DNA of 64,000 bases from Asterias amurensis (lineage: Eukaryota; Echinodermata; Asteroidea; Forcipulatida; Asteriidae), in assembly GCF_032118995.1 (NCBI RefSeq), contig NC_092657.1:1547891-1611890 (forward strand), written 5' to 3'. A program made the translations under genes and the position numbers. Within the stretch, counting starts at the first letter, position 1, and each line of letters starts with the position of its first letter. Shown one piece after another: positions 53,263 to 64,000 of this stretch. Under the pieces are notes generated by a model that was given only the letters and a program-made list of their open reading frames with translations, was not told where the DNA came from and did no database searches.

Positions 53263-54180
53263 CCTGTGCTCACCATGGTCTTGGATATTTGCAAATTGAA
53301 GGCGTGGCCAGACTATGTAAATTACTTTTAATGTATGCAATATTCATATCACGTGACGAATCGAAGATGACTATTCAAACTAGTTCGAGTCAAAGGTCAA
53401 TATGATCGGCGGTCTATTTTTAATAATCTTTGCTCAAAGAGTGATTCCGTGGTCATTATAGGCCTATTAAAAGGAAAACAGTGAAATTTTAAGTACAGGT
53501 ACCTATTCAGATTATGGATACGTGACGATTTGAAATCGTAAATAATGGTCAAAAATCGAACGTAAAATTAGCATTCAGAGAGTCCGTGTATCGGACGCTG
53601 TATGGCCCCACGGCGTGGAGCAATCGGAACGTGAAACTGAAATAAGCCTTGTGGAGTATCACGTACCGCCCGTGCCGTGTCTCGTGGGGGTTGGAGGTGT
53701 TAAATCCCAGGCGCTATGAACTCCCAGCTTGCGGGTGTCGAATCCGTTGTTTCTTATGATCGCAACGTTCCAATATGCTCCATTTTGATTCATGGCCCCC
53801 TAATTTCTTTTTGTTATGAGTTTTCAGGTAATTTTGATGATGTCAAAACGTAGGAATATCGCATTTTGTTATATTGACAGTGTTATTGTGTGAGTAGCTT
53901 ACAAAAATTATGAGAATTTTGTATAAAAGGTTTAAATAAAAATAATGCTAAAACAAAATTCCCTCAAAGCATAATTTTGTCAAACAAAGTATTATTTTTT
54001 AATTCTGTGAATGAAGAGTTATTTTTGAGGTAATGATTAAACTGGGCAACTAGTGGAATTTAATGACCCGACTATTCGCCTCAAATAACTGGGAGTTGAA
54101 TAGCAGTAGTCGCCGCTGGACAAGCAATCAAAATTCCAAATTTCTCATGAGTTATTCCAAAAGATATTGTTACGACTACA
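53263..54180. other. Interior of the large inverted-arm element
   Basis: Unassigned sequence. 53590-53750 is GC-richer than its surroundings (gccccacggcgtggagcaat, ggtgtcgaatccgttg) but matches no RNA or gene I know. No long ORF. Confidence 0.35.
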
Positions 54181-54880
54181 TTCCAAAAAAATGTTATATG
54201 GTTACGTTCCAAGCTACGCAGCTACTCGGCTACGTTTACGTTCCAAGATACGCTTAGGTCTACGGTTCTTCAAGTAACTCTATAATATCAAAAGGTATGT
54301 TTTCAAGCCCGAGTCAAGCTACGCTTACATTCCAAGATACGCAGCTACGTTTACGTTCCAAGATACGCTTAGGTCTACGTTCCTTCAAGTTACACTATAA
54401 TATCAAAAAGTACGCTTTCAAGCCCGAGTCAAGCTATGCGTACGTTCAAAGATACGCAGCTGCGTTTATGTTCCAAGATGCTACGCTTCAGTCCAAGATA
54501 TGCTTACGTTCCAAAAGATGTCAACGTTCCAAGCTACACAGCTACTCAGCTGCGCTACAGATCTGCTTACGTTCCTTCAAGTTACGCTATAATATCAAAA
54601 GGTACGCTTTCAATCCCATGTCAAGTTACGCTTACGTTCCAAGATACGCAGCTACGAATTACGTTCCAAGATATGCTTACGCTCCACCAAAAGATACTGT
54701 TACGTTCAAGCTACGCAGCTACTCAGCTACGCTTATACACTCCAAGATACTATTAGGTTACGCTACAATATCAAAAAGTACGCTTTCAATCCCGAGTCAA
54801 GCTACGCTTACGTTCCAAGATATGCAGCTACGGTTACGTTTCAAAATACGTTCTCCCAAAGACGCTTTTGAATCCCTCAA
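54180..54880. repeat. Satellite based on acgttccaagatacgc
   Basis: Irregular units with the short motifs acgttccaagatacgc, cagctacgcttacgttcc and the longer ttacgctataatatcaaaag / tacgctttcaatcccgagtc. They recur at about 120-150 bp, roughly four to five times. The open 201-codon frame is made by the repeat and is unlikely to be a gene. Confidence 0.75.
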
Positions 54881-55909
54881 GATTTCCTTCCCCCAAGATT
54901 AAAAAACTTTCACTGTGAATAACACTACAGTGCCCACCAGTTAATATAATACTGTACAAAATTTCTTTACTATCCAAAAATTTACTTGGCACTACATTAA
55001 CTTGGGCACTACAAAATTTCAAATTTAATTAAAAATTGGCTGGCAACCAGTTTCTGCTAAGCAATACTATTTTGTGCTAACTATAAGCAAATTGTTTAGC
55101 CAATACAGGCTTCATCAGTGTGGGCCCTGGCACGTCGGGAGCATAACGCCACGATCGCATTTCAAGCTGCATATCATGGCAATGCAGTAGTCTGGATCTG
55201 GACATTATACATAAAAATGTTTGTGCTGGTACCACAAACCTTTCTTTATCGTATTTCCACCCTGTGTCAAAGTTTCAAATCCTACTGATCTGGACATTAT
55301 TATACTCCGATAAAAACATATATACCAAAGATACTATAGTATCTTTGTATATACCCACACACAGAGTAAAGCAAAAGTCATGCAACGGAATTACTGCATG
55401 CAGTGTACACTACATGCACAACACTGATGAATTATTCATGAGCCAACCGCAACGCAGCCTCTGATTGGCTCCACCGGAAAGTCGGGGGAGATTTGCCGAA
55501 AAACAATAAAAAAGTTAAGACCCGTCGTTGCAAATATTCAAGACCATTGTGAGATCTAAATCAGAGAAACAGAGCGCCCGCTAGCGTTCGTTCATTACAA
55601 GCGTGGACAGTTTTTGCCGTGCATAATCGGAACGTTGGTTGTGTGTGACCGCGCAACACCAATGGTCTTGGAACCAAGACTAGGGTACGAATGGCCCTCG
55701 GGCTTCGCCCTCGGGCCATTCTTACCCACGAATGGCGCGCACCTCGGGCATTATCCTATACATCGTGGCTATTATCTTCTTGCCATTCATCTCAATTCCC
55801 CAGAGTAGTCCATTTTGTTTAAAGTAACCATTCTATGTATTTCATAAATTGTTCCAGCTTCGATTGAAGTGCCTCAGCTGCTTTGATTCAACCAGAAAGA
55901 AAAACAAAA

Positions 55910-57995
55910 ATGGCCCTGCAAGGGGTTAAACTTGCTCTTTTGACTGATTTGGGAGAATTTTATTTTTCGGCCAATTTTTAAAAATATGCCTGTTTGAGCC
56001 AGGATTTTTCGTTAAAAAAACTGCAAGGGGTTAATTTTGTTCTTTTGACTGATTTGGGAGAATTTTTTTTTCGGCCAATTTTTAAAAATGGGCCTTTTTG
56101 AGCTAGGATTTTTCGTTAAAAAAACTGCAAGGGGTTAAACTTGTTCTTTTGACTAATTTGGGAGAATTTTATTTTTCGGCAAATTTTTAAAAATGGGCCT
56201 TTTTGAGCCAGGATTTTTTGTTAAAAAAAACTGCAAGGGGTTAAACTTGTTCTTTTGACTGATTTGGGAGAATTTTATTTTTCGGCCAATTTTTAAAAAT
56301 GGGCCTTTTTGAGCCAGGATTTTTCGTTAAAAAAACTGCAAGGGGTTAAACTTGTTCTTTTGACTGATTTGGGAGAATTTTATTTTTCGGCCAATTTTTA
56401 AAAATGGGCCTTTTTGAGCCCGGATTTTTCGTTAAAAAAACTGCAAGGGGTTAAACTTGTTCTTTTGACTGATTTGGGAGAATTTTTTTTTTCGGCCAAT
56501 TTTTTAAAAATGGGCCTTTTTGAGCCAGGATTTTTCGTTAAAAAAACTGCAAGGGGTTAAACTTGTTCTTTTGACTGATTTGGGAGAATTTTATTTTTCG
56601 GCCAATTTTAAAAATGGCCTTTTTGAGCCAGGATTTTTTGTTAACAAAACTGCAAGGGGTTAAACTTGTTCTTTTGATCGATTTGGGTGAATTTTATTTT
56701 TCGGTCAATTTTTAAAAATAATCCTTTTTGAGCCAGGATTTTTTGTTAAAAAAAACTGCAAGGGGTTAAACTTATTCTTTTGACTGATTTGGGAGAATTT
56801 TATTTTTCGGCCAGTTTTTAAAAATGGGCCTATTTGAGCCAGGATTTTTCGTTAAAAAAACTGCAAGGGGTTAATTTTGTTCTTTTGACTGATTTGGATG
56901 AATTTTATTTTTCGGCCAATTTTTAAAAATGGGCCTTTTTGAGCCAGGATTTTTTGTTAAAAAAACTGCAAAGGGTTAAACTTGTTCTTTTGACTGATTT
57001 GGGAGAATTTGATTTTTCGGCAAATTTTTAAAAATATGCCTGGATTTTTCGTTAAAAAAACTGCAAGTGGTTAATTTTGTTCTTTTGACTGATTTGGATG
57101 AATTTTATTTTTGGGCCAGTTTTTAAAAATGGGCCTTTTTGAGCCAGAATTTCTTTTTTAAACTGCAAGGGGTTTAACTTGTTCTTTTAACTGATTTGGG
57201 AGAATTTTATTTTTCGGCCAATTTTTAAAAATGGGCTTTTTTGAGCCAGGACTTTTTGTTAAAAAACTGCAAGGGGTTAAACTTGTTCTTTTGACTGATT
57301 TGGGAGAATTTTATTTTTCGGCCAATTTTTTAAAAATGGGCCTTTTTGAGCCAGGATTTTTCGTTAAAAAAACTGCAAGGGGTTAAACTTGTTCTTTTGA
57401 TCGATTTGGGTGAATTTTATTTTTCGGCCAATTTTTAAAAATGGCCCTTTTTGAGCCGGGATTTTTTGTAAAAAAAACTGCAAGGGGTTAAACTTATTCT
57501 TTTGACTGATTTGGGAGAATTTTATTTTTCGGCCAATTTTTAAAAATATGCCTGTTTGAGCAAGGATTTTTTGTTAAAAAAACTGCAAGGGGTTAATTTT
57601 GTTCTTTTGACTGATTTGGATGAATTTTATTTTTTGGCCAATTTTTAAAAATGGGCCTTTTTGAGCCAGGATTTTACGTTTAAAAAACTGCAAGGGGTTA
57701 AACTTGTTCTTTTGATCGATTTGGGAGAATTTTATTTTTCGGCCAATTTTTTAAAATGGGCTTTTTTGAGCCAGATTTTTTTTTTTTTTAAACTGCAAGG
57801 GGTTAAACTTGTTCTTTTGACTGATTTGGGAGAATTTTATTTTTCCGCCAATTTTTTAAAAATGGGCCTTTTTGAGCAGGATTATTTGGGTGAATTTTTT
57901 TTTCGGCCAATTTTTTAAAATTGGCCTTTTTGAGCCAGGATTTTAAAAAAAAACTGCAAGGGTTAAACTTGTTCTTTTGACTGATTTTTGACAAT
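55910..57995. repeat. Minisatellite array, about 20 units of about 107 bp
   Basis: The unit runs ctgcaaggggttaaacttgt, tcttttgactgatttgggag, aattttatttttcggccaat, ttttaaaaatgggccttttt and gagccaggatttttcgttaa. Units differ by scattered changes and by T- and A-run length. Two subtypes alternate (ttaaacttgttc against ttaattttgttc; gactgatttgggag against gatcgatttgggtg). One short partial unit lies near 57880. It starts where the inverted-arm element flank ends. Confidence 0.9.
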
Positions 57996-58112
57996 TTTAT
58001 TGCTCATACCGAATCAAAACAAATTGACTGGTAATAAAACAGATCAACACAAACAGATCCTCACTCGAGAACACAGCTCCATTTAATAGATGGTAAATTT
58101 GCATGAGGGATA

Positions 58113-58356
58113 AAGAATATTATTTGCTAAGCACAACAATTTGCTTAGCATGACGTTTCTTCCTTGATTCAAAACACGGTAACCAGATTTTCATTTGTTG
58201 CATATTGCTTGTTACATGAACTGGTATTCGGCTGTTGTGTGCCTATCCTGAAAATCTTGTGGAAGTTTGGTTGGTAATCCTGTTTTTATCGACTCGGCGG
58301 CAGAAATTTCATGCTAAGCAAATTATTGTGCTTAGCAGCTCTATACAATTGGGCCC
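58113..58356. mobile_element. Hairpin family P3a
   Basis: Left end decayed (tttgctaagcacaacaattt); right end agcagctctatacaattggg ccc-type. Inner arms with cttccttgattcaaaacacg and ggttggtaatcctgttttta. Confidence 0.7.
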
Positions 58357-58462
58357 TGCACTTTCCCGGTTCCTGTGAAAACAGATGTATACATCAACAG
58401 GCTTTTACATCGGCTTTTACAGCTCCGTTTATTTCAGGACATAAATTTCAGAATAATTGTAC

Positions 58463-58635
58463 TAGACCTTATGCATTGACGTCATCCAGCGGCCATCTTA
58501 GTGGAAAAACCGTGACGAAACAATCGAAACCCGCAGATTTGTACGCGCGGCGCACAGGATTGGCCAATGAACAACCTCCCTTTGACCTCTAGGTGAGGGC
58601 GCCCTACTGAAATGATGTCATGTGCATAAGGTCTA
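58463..58635. mobile_element. 173-bp hairpin with TAGACCTTATGCA ends
   Basis: tagaccttatgcattgacgt at the left and atgtcatgtgcataaggtct a-type end at the right are near inverses. GC-rich interior with gcggccatctta and a ggccaatgaac box. Same terminal hexamer as 53109-53262. Confidence 0.7.
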
Positions 58636-58639
58636 TTAT

Positions 58640-59910
58640 TATTTCAGAATATTTCAGAGTTTATAAGACCAAGTTAAAACACACAGGTTTTGAGATTTGA
58701 AGTACAGGTTTAGAAAAAAACAAATATGGAGGGATTTAAATGGAGGTGCCTAAGTCAGCCGGGCCACGTGGGCTGCCTGACATTTTTAAAACTTTACTTC
58801 AAATAAACCTAGATACAATTAACCAATCATTCATCAAACATACACAGTAACCTTAAGAGATAACTTTTAGTTAAATGCATTTACATTTTACATAGAAAAG
58901 AAATGGAAAACACAATTGCTTAGTCATTCAAATATCATAGATATACAAATGTCTCATTTTTTTATATCTCAAAAATTATGAGTAAAATACTGTTACAAAA
59001 GTAATAGTGGTCCCAGCGGAAATGTGGCTTAAGAGTGGTTAAACACCTACAGTGCACTTTTATAGCAAAATAAATCATTTGAAATTATTGAAATTATTGA
59101 AACAAATTCCAAAAACCTCCAAAATCAAGACTCACCAATAATAAAGATTTTCTTGATTACTGTTAATAATTTGCATTTACATACCTTACAAATAACTTTA
59201 AGGTTTTTTTTTGTGTGTGTTTTTTTGTGTCTTATTTTGTTTATGTTTATTTTCCAAAGTTTTACCTTGAAAGAAAATGAAAATGCGATTAATAAAAAAC
59301 TGAACGATTTAACGTAAACAAAACCTTTACTTAAACAAGTGTTTATAGAGGAAATACTTGAGCTATTCTACACCAAAATGTTGCATACTTTACTTGTTTC
59401 TATTCTTCAGCTTTGGGCCCAGTTTGATAAAGCCGTTGGGAGTTTTCTTTAGAATAGCGAATAATCAAACAAAAGAAAGTCCCCAGGATTTTATGCGCAA
59501 AGGTTTGCGAGAGTGAGTGACCTTGTGGGGTATTTTACATGGTGGACCAATGGACACCGCAGGGGAAGTCTTTGGAACACATTGAGCCATAGCAGATATT
59601 CGATGCTTTTTGAGAACAATGGATTTATGCTACCTGGAAAGTCTGCTACCACTTAGGTAAGGTCATCCGTTTGGTTCTTGTAGCCCATTGTCATAGAATA
59701 ATAATATAAAGGGAAATTGAGATTGGCATCAGGCAAGCAGCAAGAAAATAATCAAATCTCGCAAGAAAATGTTCCGTGCTTTATTAGTAACTCTATCAAA
59801 CTGAGCCCAGTTTGATGACATAGTTAAGGTTAAATAAACCAGTTAGTTGCTGGTTGCAGGTTAGTAGCTGGTCAATAGCTGGTTACTGGTTAGTTGCTGG
59901 TTATTGTTGG
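58640..59910. other. Spacer 3' of the membrane receptor gene
   Basis: AT-rich. A ggttagttgctggtta-type minisatellite lies at 59838-59912 and a P5-like half (aacaatggatttatgctacc) at 59615-59690. The gcccagtttgataaagccgt / actgagcccagtttgatgac pair near 59415 and 59800 may be the ends of another fold-back. No gene. Confidence 0.4.
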
Positions 59911-62900
59911 TTATGCTTCAGCTTCATTGTCAAGTGGTAGAGACGCTGGTTGTGCCCCGTACAAGGGATTTTCAATTGAGCTGATCTTTCTTTTCTCCTT
60001 CTTCTTCTGTACAAGGGGAAAAGGAGAAAGAAAACAGGAGTGAGAGTCATTGGTGACAAAGAAGATTGGAACTGGGGTCCTAGTTTTGAGAGGCATGTAG
60101 AAATGATAACATTATTCTACCTTTTGATAACCGCCGTTTTCACCAAACTCTTCCCAACTTAGGATTAATCTTAGGACTTAGGACGAGTCCCAACCCTGCA
60201 CTGTAGCATGTAAACCTTAAGATTAATCCTAAGTTAAGATGGGTTACTCGTCCTAAACTCAAGATAGGACTAAACCTAGCGTTTCGGGACCTTAGGAAAC
60301 TGTTACTTTAGTGACAAAGAACATGTACCATGCCATATATGTGGCACTCTTGAACAAAAGTAGCCCCTCCCGCCCCCCCCCCCAGAAAAAAAAAATTAAC
60401 AATAGTAATAATATAATAATAATAATCATAATAATAATTAACTACCGATGTGTGTAAGCACTGTATACTCAGTACTTACCCGAGTTCTGTGAAAAAAATA
60501 AATAATAATCTTTATCCCCAATGCAAATTTAACAACTACACGTGTATTGATAACTAAGTCCACTGTTTGGAAAAGAAATTGCATTGAGATAACAGGTGTG
60601 AGTTGCCGAAGGAAAGGCTGTTTTATTCTTGGCTCTTTCTTTAACAGAGCTTTCCCGTAATAATAATGACATTTTCAATTTATTTTGCTGCATTTTTGTT
60701 CACTACCTAATTTTAGACCTATCTTTCCCTATCCCTTTACCTCTATAGTATCTGTCCATCTTGTCTTACCAGTAATGGCACCTAGTTTTTCCAAAAGTGT
60801 TAATTGATTGAAAAATAATAACAGGTGTATCCGAAACTTACATTTAGGGACTTACCCCTTCACTTGATTTGAGCTCACCGGAGAACATCCCGGTATCGTA
60901 CCCACTGGCTGTAAACTGTTTACAAAACAACAACAAAACAACAAATCAGTGATGAGAAACCTAAAAATTATATTAAAAAACATAATGGTGTAGGATTGTT
61001 AACTTATTTTTAGGCCAGCTACCGTTGGATACCAACAACTAGGCCTAATATAAAATCCAATTATGAGATCAAAAAATGATAAATCACAAATCTACCAAAA
61101 CCAGCATGGGGAACTTCCGTATATCCTACTAGTAGGCAAAAAGCTATGTTGATTATTTGGGAAGTTCCACTGAAACTTAAGTATAGTAGGCCTAAAACTA
61201 AAAACATGTTTCAAGGCCCTCTTTGTTAAATTACGTTTAGTAAATCAGCTAATAATGTTCTTCAGTTAAGCTGGACATTATGTGCATGCCAAAACTCAAA
61301 GTGATGGGGGCTTTCCTACCATACAACACCTAGTCTATTGATGTATGGGGTTATACTTTAGTTTTAAGCCAATCAAAGAACAAAACATCCGAATAACGAA
61401 TGAAAAACAAGCTTTTAAATAAAGATTTAACAAAGTGTCATGAAAACCATAATATATAATATGCAAACCAAACAGAACAAGAGTGATGAGCATTTAAAGA
61501 ACATAAACATCAGAATAATACATAGAGAAAAAAAACTTTTGACAAAGGTTTAACAATAAAGTGTAAACAGTTATGAAACCATAATACATAAAATGCAATA
61601 AAAAAATAACAAGAGTGATGGGCATCTATAAAGCAATTGACCTGGAAAAGTTATCAGATAAAAGCAAAAAGGAACAACAAAATATGCATAGTATATAAAA
61701 TAGCATAAAAATAACAAGAATAACGAGCAATTATAAAGCAATTGGCCTTGAAAAGTTGTTCAAGGAAAAGCAACAGGAGGAACAACAAAATATGCAGAGT
61801 ATATAAAATAGCACAAATGTATATGCAAGTAATAAAACAATGATTGATAATAAGTTTCACACAAATGCAGTACAAAGACAAAATTCCACACTGACCAAAA
61901 AACAGCCCCCCCCCAAAAAAAAAAAAAAAAGAAAAAAAAGATAGCAGTAATAAGAACAACATAACCATACAATTATTAAAATAGTAATAGTAATAATACA
62001 CAAAGCATGACACAGACATGATATTTGGCACTTAGAAAAAGTAAGGAAAGTTTGTCCAAGGGCTGGCCAGCACAGACATTATCTGGCCTCAAACTTTGCT
62101 CTTGAAGGGGCAAAGCAATACACCCATCCATTAGGCTCCGCCCACGGCGCACGTGTGACCAAGAAACGTGAGCCTGTCCAATGCCATTCTGTACAACTCT
62201 GCCGCGCACGCCAAGAATACGCACACGCATGTTAGACTTTACAGTGTCAGACTTTTGGTTGTGCAATGGGTTGTGATTGGTCAATATGCAATGGGGCGGA
62301 GCTTAATGGATCGGTCTATTTTGCTCTGGTAAGGGGGCACTTCTATGGGGAAAATATAAATTGCCATTTGAACCTTGGAGGGGAGAGGGAACCAAGCAAA
62401 AGGAAGAATATAATGCCCGACAATAAAAAACAAACTAGAATTGCACAAACGAAATTTCATACGGAGAGAATTTAAATTAGCAGTTAAGGGCATATCTGTC
62501 AGGCTGTATATCTGCGACTACAGCTACGGCTGTTGCTAATGATTTCCTATATTTAAATGCATGATGAAACAGTGATCAAGCCGTAGCGATAGCTGTAGCC
62601 ATAGACGTGAATTCAGACATGCCCACAGTTACAAAAAGGAAACGTTCAAACCAAACCTACATCAGTGAGCGCGGTGTCACCAAAGCCGTCAGAATATACT
62701 GGATTTGTCATTCCACTTTCTGCGGTTAAAGCTCCGAAGCGTCTACAAAGAAAAGAAGAAAACACAATTTAATCAAATTTAATTTCATTTTATTCCATTT
62801 ATTTTCATTTCATTTCATTTCATTTCATTTCATTTCATTTCATTTCATTTCATTTCATTTATTCTTGTTTGAGAAGCCAAGGACTCTCAGAAAAGCGAAT

Positions 62901-63348
62901 TTAAATCACTGTACTAGCGAAGAACCCAATAGAGAGAAGACAATGAAGAAAGTTTCAGTTTTAGGATGTGGGAGGAAAACCTCAAAGAAATATGCAAAAG
63001 AAACCCATGTAGTCAGGTAGGGACTGAAAACCCAATCCACATAGTGCCCTCAGGCATTATTCAAACCAGGGTCCTAGAGGTGGAAGGCGAGGTAAAGATA
63101 CCACTACGCCAACCTGACATAGTGCCACCATTGTGATTTGATCAGGGGTCTTATAGGTGAAAGATACCACTACGCCAACCAGGCTACTAGGCCTAAACCC
63201 AACCCCCCAACCCCTTATTGTGATTCTTGTCCTATTTCTTAATCAGCTTACTTTGTTTGTTGTACTCTCTTACTGTAGAGGTAGCCAATGATGATAAGAA
63301 GAACGAAGACCAAGATTCCGCCGATAACGCTGATGATGATTACAATAT
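59911..63348 (-). CDS. C-terminal exons of a single-pass membrane receptor with NPxY tail (partial)
   Basis: Four exons in transcript order: 63252-63348, 62661-62742, 60856-60915 and 59911-60006. All have GT/AG borders and consistent phases (1, 2, 0, 0) and end in TAA. The first encodes a membrane helix (IVIIISVIGGILVFVLLIII) followed by GYLYSKRVQQTK. The tail contains GMTNPVYSDG and, near the end, SSIENPLYGAQ after a basic KKKEKRK. NPxY motifs bind PTB/Dab-type adaptors and drive clathrin uptake in LDL-receptor relatives, and also occur in integrin beta and other receptors. The last exon resembles the LRP2 tail in layout (basic run, ENPxY, acidic end), but the ectodomain is outside the window, so the family stays open. 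The first exon seen begins in phase 1, proving that upstream exons exist beyond 63348. Confidence 0.75.
60122..60300. repeat. Palindromic repeat, taggacgagt type (receptor intron)
   Basis: ttcccaacttaggattaatc, ggacttaggacgagtcccaa and the inverse gggttactcgtcctaaactc, as in 43215-43380. Confidence 0.65.
60301..60855. other. Receptor intron 3, low-complexity
   Basis: A C-run and A-run near 60368-60395, then ataataat repeats to 60440. No exon seen. Confidence 0.4.
60916..62084. other. Receptor intron 2, 3' part
   Basis: AT-rich. Three imperfect direct repeats of about 120-150 bp (aaaatatgcatagtatataa / aaaatatgcagagtatataa; ataaagcaattggcc) lie between 61440 and 61830. A C-run then A-run occurs near 61907-61930. 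The 125-codon hydrophobic ORF here is a by-product of this composition. Confidence 0.4.
62085..62325. repeat. Element related to the insert at 6119-6317 (inverse)
   Basis: Reverse-strand blocks match: atggatcggtctatt near the end, ttgaccaatcacaacc, gcgtgtgcgtattcttggcg and gtacagaatggcattgg against the tttggcacgcgcggtagaat / cagaatgtcattgg of the other copy. Confidence 0.55.
62775..62862. repeat. TTTCA pentamer microsatellite
   Basis: About 15 units of atttc in the receptor intron just upstream of the second tail exon. Confidence 0.85.
62950..63190 (-). repeat. SINE family II with duplicated head
   Basis: The reverse strand shows ggttggcgtagtggtatctt twice, once with accctggtttgaataatgcc and the body ggattgggttttcagtccct, and once in a shorter decayed copy at 63125-63185. 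It ends with gaggttttcctcccacatcc. Confidence 0.65.
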
Positions 63349-63594
63349 CTACAGACAAGAAAACAAATTAATCAATCAATCAATTGTTAAATTTATAAGA
63401 TGCTAATCCAACAGTCGTTGCTCAAAGCGCCGTACAGTAGGCTTTTGAAAAAAGTTGAGATTTAAGCAAAGATTTGAAATTTGTTAATGAAGTAGATTGC
63501 CTGATATTCTGAGGAAGATGATTCCACATCCTTGGTGCTGCGGTATAAGGCATGATCCCCCACAAATCTTGCTTAGCATAAAGCCCGTTTCATA

Positions 63595-63648
63595 CTGTCA
63601 TTCTGTCATACTGTCATACTGTCATACTGTCATACTGTCATACTGTTT
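63595..63648. repeat. 10-bp tandem repeat tgtcatactg
   Basis: Five consecutive units. It lies upstream of the first receptor exon seen, within an intron. Confidence 0.8.
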
Positions 63649-63939
63649 TCGCAGCAAATGTTCGCAGGAATTCAGCACAAGCCAACTAGTGTGAATTACT
63701 TGTGAATTTGTGATGTGAAAGTTCGTATTGCATTCGCTGAAAGTATAAAACAGGCTTAAGGCGGTGACCAACTTAAGGTACTGTGTACTGTACACTTCTT
63801 CTAACTGGTTCCCAGCAAAATTTTTTATGAAATTGTAGGACTTTAAACTTTGCATGGTGGGAGTAAACGGTCAAAGCCTACAGATCGAAACGTGAGATGT
63901 CAAGCGACTGGTTCGTCTCAGAACCACCATTGGAAGTGT

Positions 63940-64000
63940 TGTGGCCGAGCGGTTAAGAGCATCGAATTAAAACTCTGGTGTTTCTGATCAGAGTGTGGGT
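63940..64000 (+). repeat. SINE family I head, cut by window end
   Basis: tgtggccgagcggttaagag and cagagtgtgggt match the head of the copy at 30020-30362. The B box and body lie beyond the window. Confidence 0.6.

Larger units (their letters stand above)
52934..55754. mobile_element. 2.8-kb element with inverted arms of about 175-205 bp
   Basis: The left arm 52934-53108 and the right arm 55548-55754 are inverse copies, sharing ataatgcccgaggtgcgcgc, ggttccaagaccattggtgt, aaccaacgttccgattatgc and gcgctctgtttctctg. The right arm has an extra small palindrome (gccctcgggcttcgccctcg). The arms include gcgcgccattcgtg, which the adjacent piggyBac-like ends also contain. The interior holds a nested 153-bp hairpin, unassigned DNA and a satellite. 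No transposase was recognised. Confidence 0.7.

Noticed and set aside
53590-53750. Possible structured RNA or rRNA piece
   Set aside because: GC-richer than its surroundings but matches no rRNA helix or other RNA I know and has no repeated or paired structure that stands out.
54297-54902. 201-codon ORF
   Set aside because: Lies entirely in a satellite with short repeats; composition follows the repeat unit.
55910-57995. CRISPR-like array
   Set aside because: Whole units repeat without unique spacers, and the genome is eukaryotic; it is a minisatellite.
61654-62031. 125-codon hydrophobic membrane protein
   Set aside because: Lies in an AT-rich direct-repeat intron with poly-C/A runs; Phe/Tyr/Leu runs come from base composition.

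Overview
The window is animal nuclear DNA, most likely from an echinoderm and probably a sea star. Four genes have spliced exons with GT/AG borders. Introns and spacers are crowded with short hairpin transposons and tRNA-derived SINEs. A block of intronless C-type lectin genes is tandemly duplicated. The organism call is inference from gene families and repeat style; no marker in the window fixes the species.

Layout. 1-2.3 kb: tRNA-like repeat, a SINE and a 68-bp hairpin element with a 9-bp target duplication. 2.65-2.83 kb (-): first coding exon of a NHERF-type PDZ scaffold. 4.25-8.64 kb (+): a seven-exon TYW2/TRMT12 gene for the wybutosine step on tRNA-Phe, with a long disordered insert. It is divergent from the PDZ gene across a 1.4-kb shared upstream region. 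8.7-14.6 kb: LINE 3' remnant, several hairpin families and a tandem array of tRNA-Ala-like units. 14.68-24.73 kb (-): a five-exon cysteine string protein gene (DNAJC5), whose 7.35-kb first intron is mostly repeats. 25.5-26.2 kb: two more hairpin elements.

26.8-51.7 kb is the centre of interest. It holds about a dozen C-type lectin units: one on the + strand (27.54 kb) and the rest on the - strand. Eight look intact, one is a damaged copy and the rest are fragments or degenerate relics. All intact copies are single-exon, carry a signal peptide and one lectin domain, and share an extra Cys pair and a conserved C-terminal tail. A conserved block of about 75 bp lies 0.3-0.8 kb upstream of most intact copies and occurs eight times. 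Two nested duplications are visible: 31.6-35.2 against 35.9-40.3 kb, and 44.2-45.8 against 46.0-47.6 kb. Paralogs differ at the sugar-specificity motif (EPN, QPD, EPS) and in cysteine content, so the cluster looks like a diversifying set of secreted recognition proteins.

52.0-55.75 kb: a piggyBac-like element with TTAA ends lies beside a 2.8-kb element with long inverted arms. Together they split a duplicated lectin upstream region. 54.2-54.9 and 55.9-58.0 kb are satellite arrays. 59.9-63.35 kb (-): the last four exons of a single-pass membrane receptor with NPVY and NPLY tail motifs; its ectodomain lies beyond the window.

No retroviral, LTR or other virus-like element was recognised. No CRISPR array, bacterial operon or rRNA is present.
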